This document shows, one piece after another, positions 11,701 through 22,000 of a stretch of DNA of 64,000 nt. The DNA is taken from positions 3,042,164 to 3,106,163 of the forward strand of contig OZ007517.1 of the NCBI GenBank assembly GCA_963931865.1, in the 5' to 3' direction. Numbering within the stretch: the stretch's first letter is position 1; each line of letters begins with the position of its first letter. The DNA comes from Axinella damicornis (lineage: Eukaryota > Porifera > Demospongiae > Axinellida > Axinellidae). The notes under the pieces are model-generated. The model worked only from the letters and a program-made list of their open reading frames with translations. It was not told the DNA's origin and made no database searches. Made by a program: the position numbers and the translations under genes.

Positions 11701-14700
11701 TCAAAATTCAACCGACAGCAAAATGGACATCATAAGAATGCTCCGGTCATGCCAATCACAATGGTGCAATTCCCAGCTACATATCTCATTCCTAGCCCGA
11801 GATATCCAGCGTAGTACTTAGCTCAATATTTTGGCCTACAGCCAATTAGTAGTATTGGGAATAGACGTTGCACTGTGAAGCTGGGGATTGTGCCATTGTG
11901 TTCAGCATAAAAAGAGCTTTCAAATGATGCCCTTAGAATGATTTCTAATTTCGGTCAAATTTTTATCAAAAATCGCACTCGACCATGGTTTTTCATGATT
12001 TTGGGTCAAAATTCAACCGACAGCAAAATGGACATCATTAGAATGCTCCGGTCATGCCAATCACAATGGTCCAATTCCCAGCTTCATATCTCATTCCTAG
12101 CCCGAGATACCCAGCGTAGTACTTAGCTCAATATTTTGGCCTACAGCCAATTAGTAGTATTGGGAATAGACGTTGCACTGTGAAGCTGGGGATTGTGCCA
12201 TTGTGTTCAGCATAAAAAGAGCTTTCAAATGATGCCCTTAAAATGATTTTTAATTTCGGTCAAATTTTTATCAAAAATCGCACTCGACCAAAGGCTATAA
12301 TCCATGGTTTTTCATGATTTTGGGTCAAAATTCAACCGACAGCAAAATGGACATCATTAGAATGCTCCGGTCATGCCAATCACAATGGTGCAATTCCCAG
12401 CTTCATATCTCATTCCTAGCCCGAGATACCCAGCGTAGTACTTAGCTCAATATTTTGGCCTACAGCCAATTAGTAGTATTGGGAATAGACGTTGCACTGT
12501 GAAGCTGGGGATTGTGCCATTGTGTTCAGCATAGAAAGAGCTTTCAATTGATGTCCTTAAAATGATTTTTAATTTCGGTCAAATTTTTATCAAAAATCGC
12601 ACTTGACCAAAGGCTATAATCCATGGTTTTTCATGATTTTGTGTCAAAATTCAACCGACAGCAAAATGGACATCATTGGAATGCTCCGGTCATGCCAATC
12701 ACAATGGTGCAATTCCCAGCTTCATATCTCATTCCTAGCCCGAGATACCTAGCGTAGTACTTAGCTCAATATTTTGGCCTACAGCCAATTAGTGTTGGGA
12801 ATAGACGTTGCACTGTGAAGCTGGGGATTGTGCCATTGCGTTAAGCATTAAGCTGGCTTCGCTTCACTCAAACCGGAGGGTTAGCTTTTACTTCACGCTT
12901 CCTAGCTAACTCAGAGGGCTCTGGGCACTTGAGCCTATCTAGTAGAGAGCTAGTAGATTGGCTACACTCTCCTTTCTCCTTCGAATAGTCGCTAGCAGCC
13001 ATTTCCGCCGCGTGGTAATCCGTTTTCCCCCAGTAAACTCACCGAAATATTCTTCATTCTTTGTGCTACCTATTATTCTTTCAGACCCGTACTGAGGGTC
13101 TGGGAATGAGACTACATCTTAAAGAATCTTACCATGATCTTACAGTGTACTAGATCTTGTGTCTTACAAGACCAACCCACGATCTTGCTAGGATGTGACA
13201 CAATCGTATCCAGGATGGAGTCTTTCTTACGCATGCCAATCTCAAGATACTGCTTTCTTGAGATCCTGTGATGTCTTATATGATCTGAGATAATCTTAGT
13301 AAGAGTTGTTTGCTGGGTGAGGAGTGTAGGATGAGGAGAGTGCATTCTCCTCATCCCACACCCCTCACTCTCCCCACCTCTCACTCCACACCCCACACCC
13401 CACACTCCTCACTCTCCCCACCCCACACTCCTCACTCTCCCCACACCACACTCCATTCCACACTCCTCTCTCTCCCCACCTCTCACTCCTCACCCCACAC
13501 CCCACACTCCTCACTCTCCCCACCCCACACTCACTCTCCCTCTCGACCCCACACTTCTCATCCTCCCCACCCCACACTCCTCACTCTCCCCACCCCACAC
13601 TCCTCACTCTCCCCACCCCACACTCCTCACGCCTCACTCTCCCCACCCCACACCACACTCCTCTCTCTCCCACCCCACACTCCTCTATCTCCCCACCCCA
13701 CGTACACTGCTCCTCACGCCTCACTCCTCACGCCTCACTGATCCTCTCCCCACACCACACTCCATTCCACACTCCTCTCTCTCCCCACCCCACACTCCTC
13801 ACTCCTCACTCTCCCCACCCCACATTCAATACCCCTCACTCTTCCCACCCACTCCCCACCTCACACTCTTCACTGTCCTCATCACCCCTCCCTGTAGGTG
13901 AGTAAGACTGGTCAGGTCCTGCAGAGTGAGATAGTGGGTGCCATCAAGATGAAAGTCAAGTTGACCGGAATGCCGGAACTGCGACTCGGTCTCAATGACA
14001 AAGTTCTCTTTCAGAACACCGGAAGTGAGCAGTTGTTGTCCTGCGGTGCATGGCGCCATGCATCAGCAGTTGTGAACCATATTGTACAGGCATGTGTTTA
14101 ATACATGTATATAGAACACTGAACATAGCCTCAAGATAGCCAGTATGTGTTACCAAGTGGACTCTTAGCTTAACAGGGCCATGATGCTTATTTTTGATGA
14201 GTATTGCATGAAATTACTGCATTGTAGTCTCATTCCCAGGTGGAATGGGAGGAGGGTATGCAATCTGGGAACGAGGCTAACTGCATTGGTCTCTGAACTC
14301 TGTTGATCACTTGTTCTCACATGCTGTTAGCCACATTCCCAGGCCATTCCCAGCCACGTGACCTCCAGTTTGTGGTTGCTTGCACTCCATCCTTACACAT
14401 CCACCCATATCTGCACCCCCTTCAGGGACACGTTCGAGGGCGGTGGAGCTGGAGGACGTGAAATTTCACCAGTGTGTGCGTCTCTCTCGGTTCGAGAACG
14501 ACCGCACCATCTCGTTCATCCCGCCAGATGGGGAATTTGAGCTTATGTCGTACCGACTGAACACTCAAGTGAAACCTCTCATCTGGATCGAATCCCACAT
14601 TGAGCGACACTCACACAGCAGGGTGGAATTCCTCGTCAAGGTGAGCACAGACAGTGAACATGTGTGGAAGACATGTACAGTACATTTGTACTTACTGTGG

Positions 14701-17700
14701 TGTCACCTTTGAAAATATACCCCTCCCAATCCTTTCAGTCAACTTTGTATTTTTTCCCTGAGAATATACACAAGTCACCACTTAATTGCCAAGCATCTGA
14801 CTGTGGAGTCCCAGGTTTGAGTTCCACCTAGGTGAAGTTCTTTCCACTCCTCCCTCCCCTTGGGAGACCAGCCTTTAGCCGAAAGGGCTTGGAGGTAAAC
14901 GTCATGCCTACGAGAGTGAGAAGAGGGTCCCTGGTATCCTAATTGCTTGTTGACATCTCAGTAGATCTCCCTCAATACTTACCGACTAGTCTGTATTTAT
15001 CGAGCAGAAGTACATGTAAAATGGTCCAATCCCAAGTCCTGTAGGAAACGTTTCACCGCTCTTTACTAACAGAGCATGTGCTGCCATTGGGAATTTCACA
15101 TATGTCCTACTACATGTGTGTATGTCAGACCCTGGACGTTAACTAAGTCCAACTGTTGCATGAAAATGAGTTATGTGGATTTAAGCAACCCCCTTCGCAC
15201 TTCTCAGGCAAAGGGCCAGTTCAAGAAGCGTTCCACTGCCAACAATGTGGAGATCATTATTCCTGTTCCTGCAGATGCTGACACACCAAAGTTTAGAGTA
15301 CGTAAGAAAGAAAGGAGTGGGCTGAAACAGGAGGCCTTAAGGGAACAGTAGTAGGGAGGGAAGGATAGGAAGAGAGGGATGGGAAGAAGGAAAGAGGAGA
15401 GAGGGAGGTAGGAAGGAGGATGGAAGGAAGGAGGTAGGAGGAGGGGTGGTAGGAGGGAGGAAGGAGGGAGTGAGGGAGGACAGAGTGGAAGGAGGGAGTG
15501 AAGGGAGGGGTGGAGGGAGGGAGTGAGGCATGGAAGGAGGGGGTGGAAGGAGGGAGTGAAGGAGGGAGGAAGGAGGGAGGGAGGGGGTGGAAGGGGAGTG
15601 AGGGAGCGGTGGAGGGAGGGGGTGGAAGGAGGGAGGGAGGGAAGGGGTGGAAGGAGGGAGTACAGTGAGGGAGGGGAGGGAGTGAGTCATGGAAGGAGAG
15701 GAGTGAGGGAAGGACAATAGGAGGGAGGGGTGGAAGGACGAAGTGAGGGAGGGGTGGAAGGAGGGAGTGAGGGAGGGGTGGAAGGAGGGAGTGAGGGAGG
15801 AGTGGAAGGAGGGACTGAGGGAGGGGATGGAAGGGGGAGTGAGGGAGGGGTGGAAGGGGGAGTGGGGGAGGGGTGGAAGGAGAGATAGGGGAATGGGAGG
15901 AAGGAGAGGCTAATGTTTGTGATAAAAGTGGAGGGACATCTCTTGGTTAATTCATGAAGACTCTACTAATGATCAGGACACATGTTTACCCATTCAGACC
16001 ACCCAAGGATTTGCAAAGTACCTGCCAGAAAAGAACTGTCTAGTGTGGAGCCTCAAAACGTTTCCTGTGAGTTGACCACCTTTTTGGTAAAGATATTGGC
16101 TGTACTTGTTAGCCTTGTTCCCAGACCAACGCCCAGCTTTGCGTCGCTTGCAGTACGGTAAAGCGGGGAGGGCCGGCCTGGTACATTTCCTCACGTGAGT
16201 GACGTCAAGGGTAGAAAAACGGTAGAAAGACCTAAATGAACGTGGGCATACTGGGTCTCAGAACAGCAAGAAGAACGAAGGTACCAGGTAACATACCACA
16301 TGTATGTAGGGACGACTGTCATACTCACCGAGCGTTGAACATGTAGATGGTTGAGTAACGTAGCGTCCTCGTTCTGCCATTTGTCAATTACGTCATGCTC
16401 ACATGAGGAAATGTACCAGGCCCTCATCGCTTTTCTGTAATGCAAGCGATGAACAGCTGGGCGTGGGACTGGGAACGAGGCTATGTAATTGGGTGGTGTT
16501 AGTGATTGGAAGTGACATCTTTCACTAGGGCGGCAGGGAGTTTGTGCTTCGTGCCCACTTTGGACTACCAAGTGTGGAATCAGGTACGTTTTCAATTTGA
16601 TCTGTGCTCTTTACTTCGTCCCGTCTTGTTTTTGTGTACACGTACTGTAATGTGAATTGGGCAGAGCTTACGGACAAGGCCATTATGTATTACTAGCAAG
16701 GGTGCATGATAGCCTCGTTCCCACGCGGCCTGGGAACGAGGCTAGGGTGCGTGGCTGCTTATACTCACTGGAGGTGGTAGATTGCCAGCCAACAACAGTA
16801 GGTATTAACTGTGTAAGCTCTCTTGCAGAGGTGGGTGAAGGAAGACCTCCCATCAATGTGAAATTTGAAATCCCCTACTTTACCACATCAGGTATCCAGG
16901 TGAGTCTTTATGTACACGAGGTGTCCAGTGTGGACTGGTAGTGTCCAGTGTGGACTGGTATAGCCTCGTTCCCAGGCCGTGTGGGAGCCTGGGAACGAGG
17001 CTAGGACTGGTAGTGTCCAGTGTGGACTGGTAGTGTCCAGTGTGGACTGGTAGTGTCCAGTGTGGACTGGTAGTGTCCAGTGTGGACTGGTAGTGTCCAG
17101 TGTGGACTGGTAGTGTCCAGTGTGGACTGGTAGTGTCCAGTGTGGACTGGTAGTGTCCAGTGTGGACTGGTAGTGTCCAGTGTGGACTGGTAGTGTCCAG
17201 TGTGGACGGGTAGTGTCCATTGTGGACTGGTAGTGTCCAGTGTGGACTGGTAGTGTCCAGTGTGGACTGGTAGTGTCCATTGTGGACTGGTAGTGTCCAG
17301 TGTGGACTGGTAGTGTCCAGTGTGGACTGGTAGTGTCCAGTGTGGACTGGTAGCATCCATTGTGGACTGATCTTGTAACCCACCTCAGGTACGCTATTTG
17401 AAGATCATTGAAAAGAGTGGCTATCAGGCTTTGCCGTGGGTCCGGTACATCACCCAGAATGGAGGTATATATCTCAAGAATGCAGTAACATAAATACCAG
17501 CTGCAGTCCGTTTGAGGTCAACACTTAAAGTTTCTCTTATGTATGGTTGGCCCCCACAGCCATATGTTACACTCCTGGTATAGGAAAAATTGTGCCACGT
17601 AATATAATATAATGTAATCATTGAAACGTTTGACTATTTCGGAATGGCTTACAAAGATTCTGACTACACCGTCGTGATCGCTATGATGCAGTGACACAAA

Positions 17701-18287
17701 ATCAAAATAATTGTGCTGAAACTCACCTTGGTGATAGAGATATGAACGCTTTTGTCTCGCCGTTGGCCACCATTGCTCGAGCGCTCTCTTCGACTTCCAG
17801 TGGCAGTACAGCCCTCGGGAAAGGCACACGAAGATTCTGACCACACGGCCGTGATCGCTGTCATTCACTGACGCTTACATACCAAAACTCACCGTGCTGG
17901 CAAGGTTGTAAGTGCTGTTATTATTTCGTGTCTTCCCTTTGGTCGCCATTGCTAGCGTTCGACTGAGCGTGATTGCCACGTGGCATGAGCGTTATTTGGA
18001 ACTAACTGCGACACTTAGCTTGCGCTACGGAGAGTCACAGCCGGCGTTGCAACGGCTACCAGGAGTGCGGTTGCCCCTCGTAACGTATAGGAAAAGAATG
18101 TTTGGTGCCCTCTAACTGCCAAACTGAACATCTTAGGCTTCAAACTTGGACACTTTACTAGCTACCCTAAGGCCTACATGTACCAAAAAAAAAAAAAAGA
18201 CTGCCAGCCCCCTCAAAATTTATGTGTGGGCTCTATTAAACTTATGTACTCTCCTTCACTGCAGACTATCAGCTTCGTACAACATGA
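6629..18287 (+). CDS. AP1M1: AP-1 complex subunit mu-1
   Basis: Thirteen exons: 6629-6670, 7972-8128, 8392-8459, 10351-10481, 10897-11041, 13898-14024, 14426-14640, 15208-15297, 15998-16066, 16529-16583, 16829-16899, 17389-17464 and 18265-18287. The sum is 1269 nt, i.e. 422 residues, against 423 in human. The N-terminal longin domain starts [14 protein letters not shown]; the mu-homology domain follows from about residue 165, with '[20 protein letters not shown]', '[15 protein letters not shown]', '[17 protein letters not shown]' and the C-terminal '[16 protein letters not shown]'. The last exon supplies only the terminal DYQLRTT. AP-1 mu binds YxxPhi sorting signals in clathrin coats at the trans-Golgi and endosomes. 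Intron 3 and introns 5, 8 and 11 are swollen with tandem repeats. Every splice phase checks. Confidence 0.97.
7019..7196. repeat. 22-bp tandem repeat
   Basis: About seven units built on GATCAAGTCAATGTCGATCC in AP1M1 intron 1. The outer units have diverged. Confidence 0.9.
7321..7628. mobile_element. Foldback MITE, TAAGGTTACGGGATAC-type
   Basis: Ends are inverted copies of TAAGGTTACGGGATACT. Inner arms share the sequence around 'GAAATTAAGTATAC'. A half copy of the same family lies at 18540-18775, where the right end reads GAGTATCCCGTAG. It lies in AP1M1 intron 1 and has no gene. Confidence 0.85.
8273..8310. mobile_element. TAGCC-hairpin MITE, 38 bp
   Basis: Almost nothing but two inverted 17-bp ends. 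It is flanked by a perfect 9-bp direct repeat GGAATATGC at 8264-8272 and 8311-8319. It lies in AP1M1 intron 2. Confidence 0.9.
8640..8945 (+). mobile_element. GGGAGCAGCAG composite element
   Basis: A dispersed repeat whose core is a variable tandem of AATCGGGGAGCAGCAG plus GAAGCGGA-type spacers. It is followed by a fixed 3' block (CTCTCCACAGAGAGCTGTCC ... GTAGCT). A ~30-bp poly-G run (8733-8762) interrupts the core. Other copies are at 43660-44035, 44040-44345 and, inverted, 26880-27080. Confidence 0.75.
8983..10228. repeat. 20-bp minisatellite, ~62 units
   Basis: Units of CTCCTGTCTCCTCCCCATCA with phased variants that form a higher-order repeat: the ~220-bp blocks at 9640-9860 and 9860-10080 are near identical. 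The period is 20 bp, so reading frames stay open for hundreds of codons. These frames are not genes. The array fills AP1M1 intron 3. Confidence 0.95.
10229..10350. repeat. Pyrimidine tract before AP1M1 exon 4
   Basis: C/T-only stretch with a ~17-base poly-C run. It leads directly into the TCTCACAG acceptor of the exon at 10351. Confidence 0.8.
10660..10893. repeat. CT-rich tract in AP1M1 intron 4
   Basis: Imperfect CCCTCCCCTCCCCTTCCC repeats ending at the CTTCAG acceptor of exon 5. The proline-rich frames are artefacts. Confidence 0.85.
11080..11512. repeat. CACTCTCCCCAC minisatellite
   Basis: Degenerate units of CACTCCTCACTCTCCCCAC in AP1M1 intron 5. A related array occurs at 13320-13880 in the same intron. 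Confidence 0.85.
11545..12845. repeat. ~315-bp tandem repeat, about four copies
   Basis: Units begin near GAAGCTGGGGATTGTGCC at 11557, 11876, 12182, 12500 and 12815. Spacings of 306-319 bp fit a period near 315 bp. Each unit has a copy of 'TTAATTTCGGTCAAATTTT' and a partly self-complementary end. A single diverged piece at 1498-1590 shows that the unit is also dispersed. No coding potential. Confidence 0.9.
13320..13885. repeat. CACTCCTCACTCTCCCCACCC minisatellite
   Basis: Long degenerate array that ends at the CTGTAG acceptor of AP1M1 exon 6. Confidence 0.85.
14225..14279. mobile_element. TAGCC-hairpin MITE
   Basis: Inverted ends TAGTCTCATTCCCAGG and its complement, flanked by a perfect 9-bp direct repeat ACTGCATTG (14216-14224, 14280-14288). 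Confidence 0.85.
15350..15910. repeat. GGAGGGAGTGAGGGAGGGGT array
   Basis: Purine-only minisatellite filling AP1M1 intron 8. Confidence 0.9.
16110..16483. mobile_element. Long TAGCC-type element, ~374 bp
   Basis: Same ends as the short hairpins (TAGCCTTGTTCCCAGAC / GGGAACGAGGCTA). Subterminal arms are inverted (ACGCCCAGC, GCTTGCA), with a ~300-bp unique interior. It is probably a fuller family member, still without a gene. Confidence 0.75.
16710..16744. mobile_element. TAGCC-hairpin MITE, 35 bp
   Basis: Two inverted ends with almost no loop. GGGTGCATG and GGGTGCGTG lie at the borders as an imperfect 9-bp duplication. Confidence 0.8.
16903..17370. repeat. 20-bp minisatellite TAGTGTCCAGTGTGGACTGG, ~22 units
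   Basis: Tandem array in AP1M1 intron 11. Each unit is itself palindromic (GTCCAGTGTGGAC). A TAGCC hairpin is inserted at 16961-17003. Confidence 0.95.
16961..17003. mobile_element. TAGCC-hairpin MITE inserted in a minisatellite
   Basis: 43-bp element inside the 20-bp array. The array word GGACTGGTA is duplicated exactly on both sides (16952-16960, 17004-17012), which fixes the element borders and the 9-bp duplication. Confidence 0.92.
17530..17930. mobile_element. Dispersed non-coding repeat
   Basis: Shares 'GTTACACTCCTGGTA', 'ATTCTGACTACACC' and 'GCTGAAACTCAC' in the same order with 52519-52720. The interior has two internal copies of the GATTCTGAC block. It lies in AP1M1 intron 12. Confidence 0.6.
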
Positions 18288-19084
18288 ACAGATGCTCACT
18301 AATTATTATTATTATTAGGAGTAATAACAAAAAGTCCATTTTGTGATGTTAACTAATTTTTGTCACTGTATTACTGTGGGAACAATACACATGTTATAGG
18401 CCGACATAGTTTTGTACATGTGTGCGTAGTTGTACATACATTGTCTGCTGCACTACATGTAACACCTTACAATATATTTATGTGCCATGGGGTGATTTCA
18501 AGACCATGTGCACGTCAGCCTACTGGTGTATTATTAGCTCTTTTTGGTGAACTGAACTGCTCATTTTTGGACAGCTTTACATGCAATGTATCCGTAAAAG
18601 CTTCCATCGTGCCCTGCACCTTGTGACAGCACACCTACACCACCAGAATAAATTGCAAGTCGCTCATGGTCAGGCTCTTCATACCAGAGATGTTTTGGCT
18701 AGAAACATTCAGCATGCACTTCCAATACATTTCGCACAGCGCATGCACGAGTATCCCGTAGCTATAACCTTAATTTGTTTGATATATAACCGGACTTTAT
18801 TTGGAGCTGCCCAGTGACAGGTCTTACGTAAGATACACGAAGATGGCAAATATCTGCATGCACGGTAGGACAGCAACTTATGTGACTGTATATGTTATGT
18901 CTTGGTCCCAAATTCCCATGCAAACTGTACTTCTCTTATTATACTATAGTGATGATTCAATCATGCATGCAGGGCGAGCATGCATGCATGGGCAAGCTCA
19001 TGCAAGCTCATGCAGAGCCATATGACTTTACTATAAATGCAGGAAGTGTCTATTAAAATGTTCACTGATTCGATGTTGAACGTT
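18288..19084. other. Intergenic: AP1M1 3' region to carboxypeptidase 3' end
   Basis: Convergent gene ends. It contains a half copy (18540-18775) of the foldback family at 7321-7628. I see no canonical AATAAA for AP1M1 and no other gene. Confidence 0.6.
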
Positions 19085-22000
19085 TCATTTGGGGACGTGA
19101 TGAAGGGGGTTATTCAGTAAGTACTTGGCAAAGTAGAGAACTGCTGGGACCATCTCTTCTCCAACTGGTTTGATCTGCACGGAGGAGGTGAAGCAGCTAG
19201 CTGAGGTTTGTAACATGTTCTGATACGTAACTATCAGCAACACTAGCCATGCAGACTCGCTGCTGGTGATATAGTTGACCATTCCATTGGGATTGAGTGC
19301 ACATGTGGCTAAACCATATGTGCAGTATGAGCCGTGCATGGCCTGAGGACTAGGCTACACACTATGTAGGTGTACTGTGGTTTTTCCAGTGCCGTCTTAT
19401 ATTTTAGGTCTTGCATGGGGTGGTGTAAGTATCACTGTCCATTCACGGATGAGAAGTTGAACAAGAATAATATTTTTGTAGCGATGACACACCACTTGAA
19501 ATCAAAACGTGCAAGTATCATAATTATGCTGCATAGCGTTGACTTTCTTTTCTACAAGTGAGATATTATCAATGCATGTATGCACCAGTCAAAATGATGT
19601 CCCCAAGGTGTAGCTATACGTGAACATACAATGTGTGTACTCATGTATTGGTTATGTACTGCCACCTATAGCCTCGTTCCCAGGCATACTGAGCACCTGG
19701 GGACGAGGCTATGTCACCTAGCGTGCCTAACCTGGTCTGGTGGAAGGAGGAAACCGTACTGTCCAGTGTCTCTGAGTTCAATGGTGATTCCAGCAGATCT
19801 GTACCCCTTGTTCCCGCTAGCTGCATCATTGGAATAAAACCTGCAGAAGTGCAGGTGAATCTGCATGTCCAACTATACATTGCTGCAATTGGGTGTATAC
19901 GCATGTAGCTATATATACACACGTACACATACATACCAGTCACTAGCAATTCCAGAAGTAGGGTAAAGATCTATACCCTTACTGCGCTTGTACCTAATAT
20001 GATGCACCTGTGGAAAACAGTATCGTTACAAAATAATGTAACTTTGTAGTGACCACACATAATTTATGCTGTCTGCAATTTCACACCTTTGGTTTATGCA
20101 CAAGTCAGATCAGATGACAGGCTTCCCAGAAACTGTGCTACAATGTGTGCATGTTCTCACATCATAAGCTGCTTTGGACATGGCATTACTCATCGCTAGT
20201 AGTGCCTCTTCGTGTGGAGAACTCTGATCTGTATTGCCTATACAGAATACAATGGTCACATGACCATATGTACAAAATTGTAACAAGTACAGAACACTAA
20301 CCCCACGGCCTGAGGATCCTTTGACTGTAGGAATGCCAGTCTATGGCTCCAAGGATCGGCCCATGTTGTCTGTGCACACGGGTGCATTCCAAGTTGGAAA
20401 GTGTGCATGTAATATTTATAGCTAGTGATACATCAAATACCTGAAATATTTGACCACATTTTGTGTTTCCGGTTCAGACTCCACGCTTTGGCCATGGTAT
20501 GTCTGACTGCACTCATCATTGGAGCTGCCAATCTAATAGCATGTAGAATAGAACTTGTAATATAGGATTCTGTACAAAGTGAACCCTGTACAGAGCCAGC
20601 ACTGTTAATTTTCCCACAGCATAGTCATGTGCCATTGCTGGTTCCTCAACCTCTGCACTCACCTCAGCCCAATGGAAGTTGTAGTTCCTATTCAGGTCAA
20701 CACCATTACACTTTTCTCCTTTCTGTCGGTTTTTTCTCCACAGCCTGTCCGCAGTCCAAGTGTACTAGCGAAAGTTTCAATGTTGCAAAATCATGTATAG
20801 TATCCAATCTTCCACTACTATTATTGGTATAACGTACTACATAGCCATCAGGGTTTACAATAGGCACAAGAATGAACTCCAGAGAGTTTAGCAAGTCTGT
20901 GACCTGTAAAAATCAAGTGAGATTACAAACTGTCACCACATTAATGATTTCCTTTTCACATTATCCTGACACACGCTCAGAGAGAAATTGTACTACCGTA
21001 GAGTACGTATCAAGCGCCCACCCCCCTCTTCACGCGAAAGTTACTGCACAGGTTTCAAAAGCAGTGTAGTAAGGGCACACCCGTCACAAAAGTCTTGAGC
21101 AGCATTTCTAACCTTTGGGTAAGGTTCAAAAAGGCCGATTTACAGTGAAGTATGAACTTTCTCTGTCAAGTGTTTCTTCTTCGCAAAGGCGTGCGATCAA
21201 TTTCCTTACGTGAAAAATGGACTTATATATTCATAGCCGGTCATTGATATTCTCAGCTTACCACAGCGCTTGTTGTTTAATCAGTGCTGAATGGGTGGGC
21301 GGATACTACATGCTTAAGTAGTCTGAGTACGTATCTTGCGCTAACCCCCCTGTTCAGCGGCGTTCTATTGTCCCCAAACCCTGGGCGCTTAATACGTACT
21401 CTACGGTACATAATACAAAACCAGTTGCAGTACACGACCACTCTCATTACTGCAAAAACAGAAGGGTTGCTTTCATTAACCCAGCTCAGTGGTTGTTGCT
21501 TCACTACCAAACTATGTGCATTCAAGCAGGTCATTTACACTTCTACAACAAAGGGGTAGATGTGAAGTTGCACTTGTAACATTTGTATGGCTCATAAAAG
21601 TAAACGTATATAGGAACATAGCTGAACTTCTGGTGTTTCTATATTGCTAGCCTAATTGTTTACTGAAATTCCAGACTAAATAGTGGTCAAGCAATTATTA
21701 TAGCTGATCTGTTTGTACACACATTGTTGGGTGGTGAAGCTGCAACTGAGATTAACCCTTTATACCAGGGTTAAAAGCAGCCCTGCTGTATTGCAGCGAT
21801 GCACTCAAGCTTGTGTAACTACCAGCAACAACTGTGAGCCACTGCAGTGTCATAGCAGAATGCAATCGTTGGTACCAAGAGTGCATGATGATATCATGAT
21901 GATGATGATGCCATCACACGCTCTTGTTGGTACATAGGGGTGTAAAATAATGGCCCAAAATTCATATATAGTGACTGCAACTAGCTGGGCTAACCACTCT

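Noticed and set aside
16880..17383. Minus-strand frames with repeated [18 protein letters not shown] words
   Set aside because: They are the 20-bp GTCCAGTGTGGACTGG array read backwards.
17389..17493. AP1M1 ending at 17493 by reading through the exon 12 donor
   Set aside because: Read-through gives an odd tail ([10 protein letters not shown]), whereas splicing to 18265 restores the conserved DYQLRT end and exact family length.
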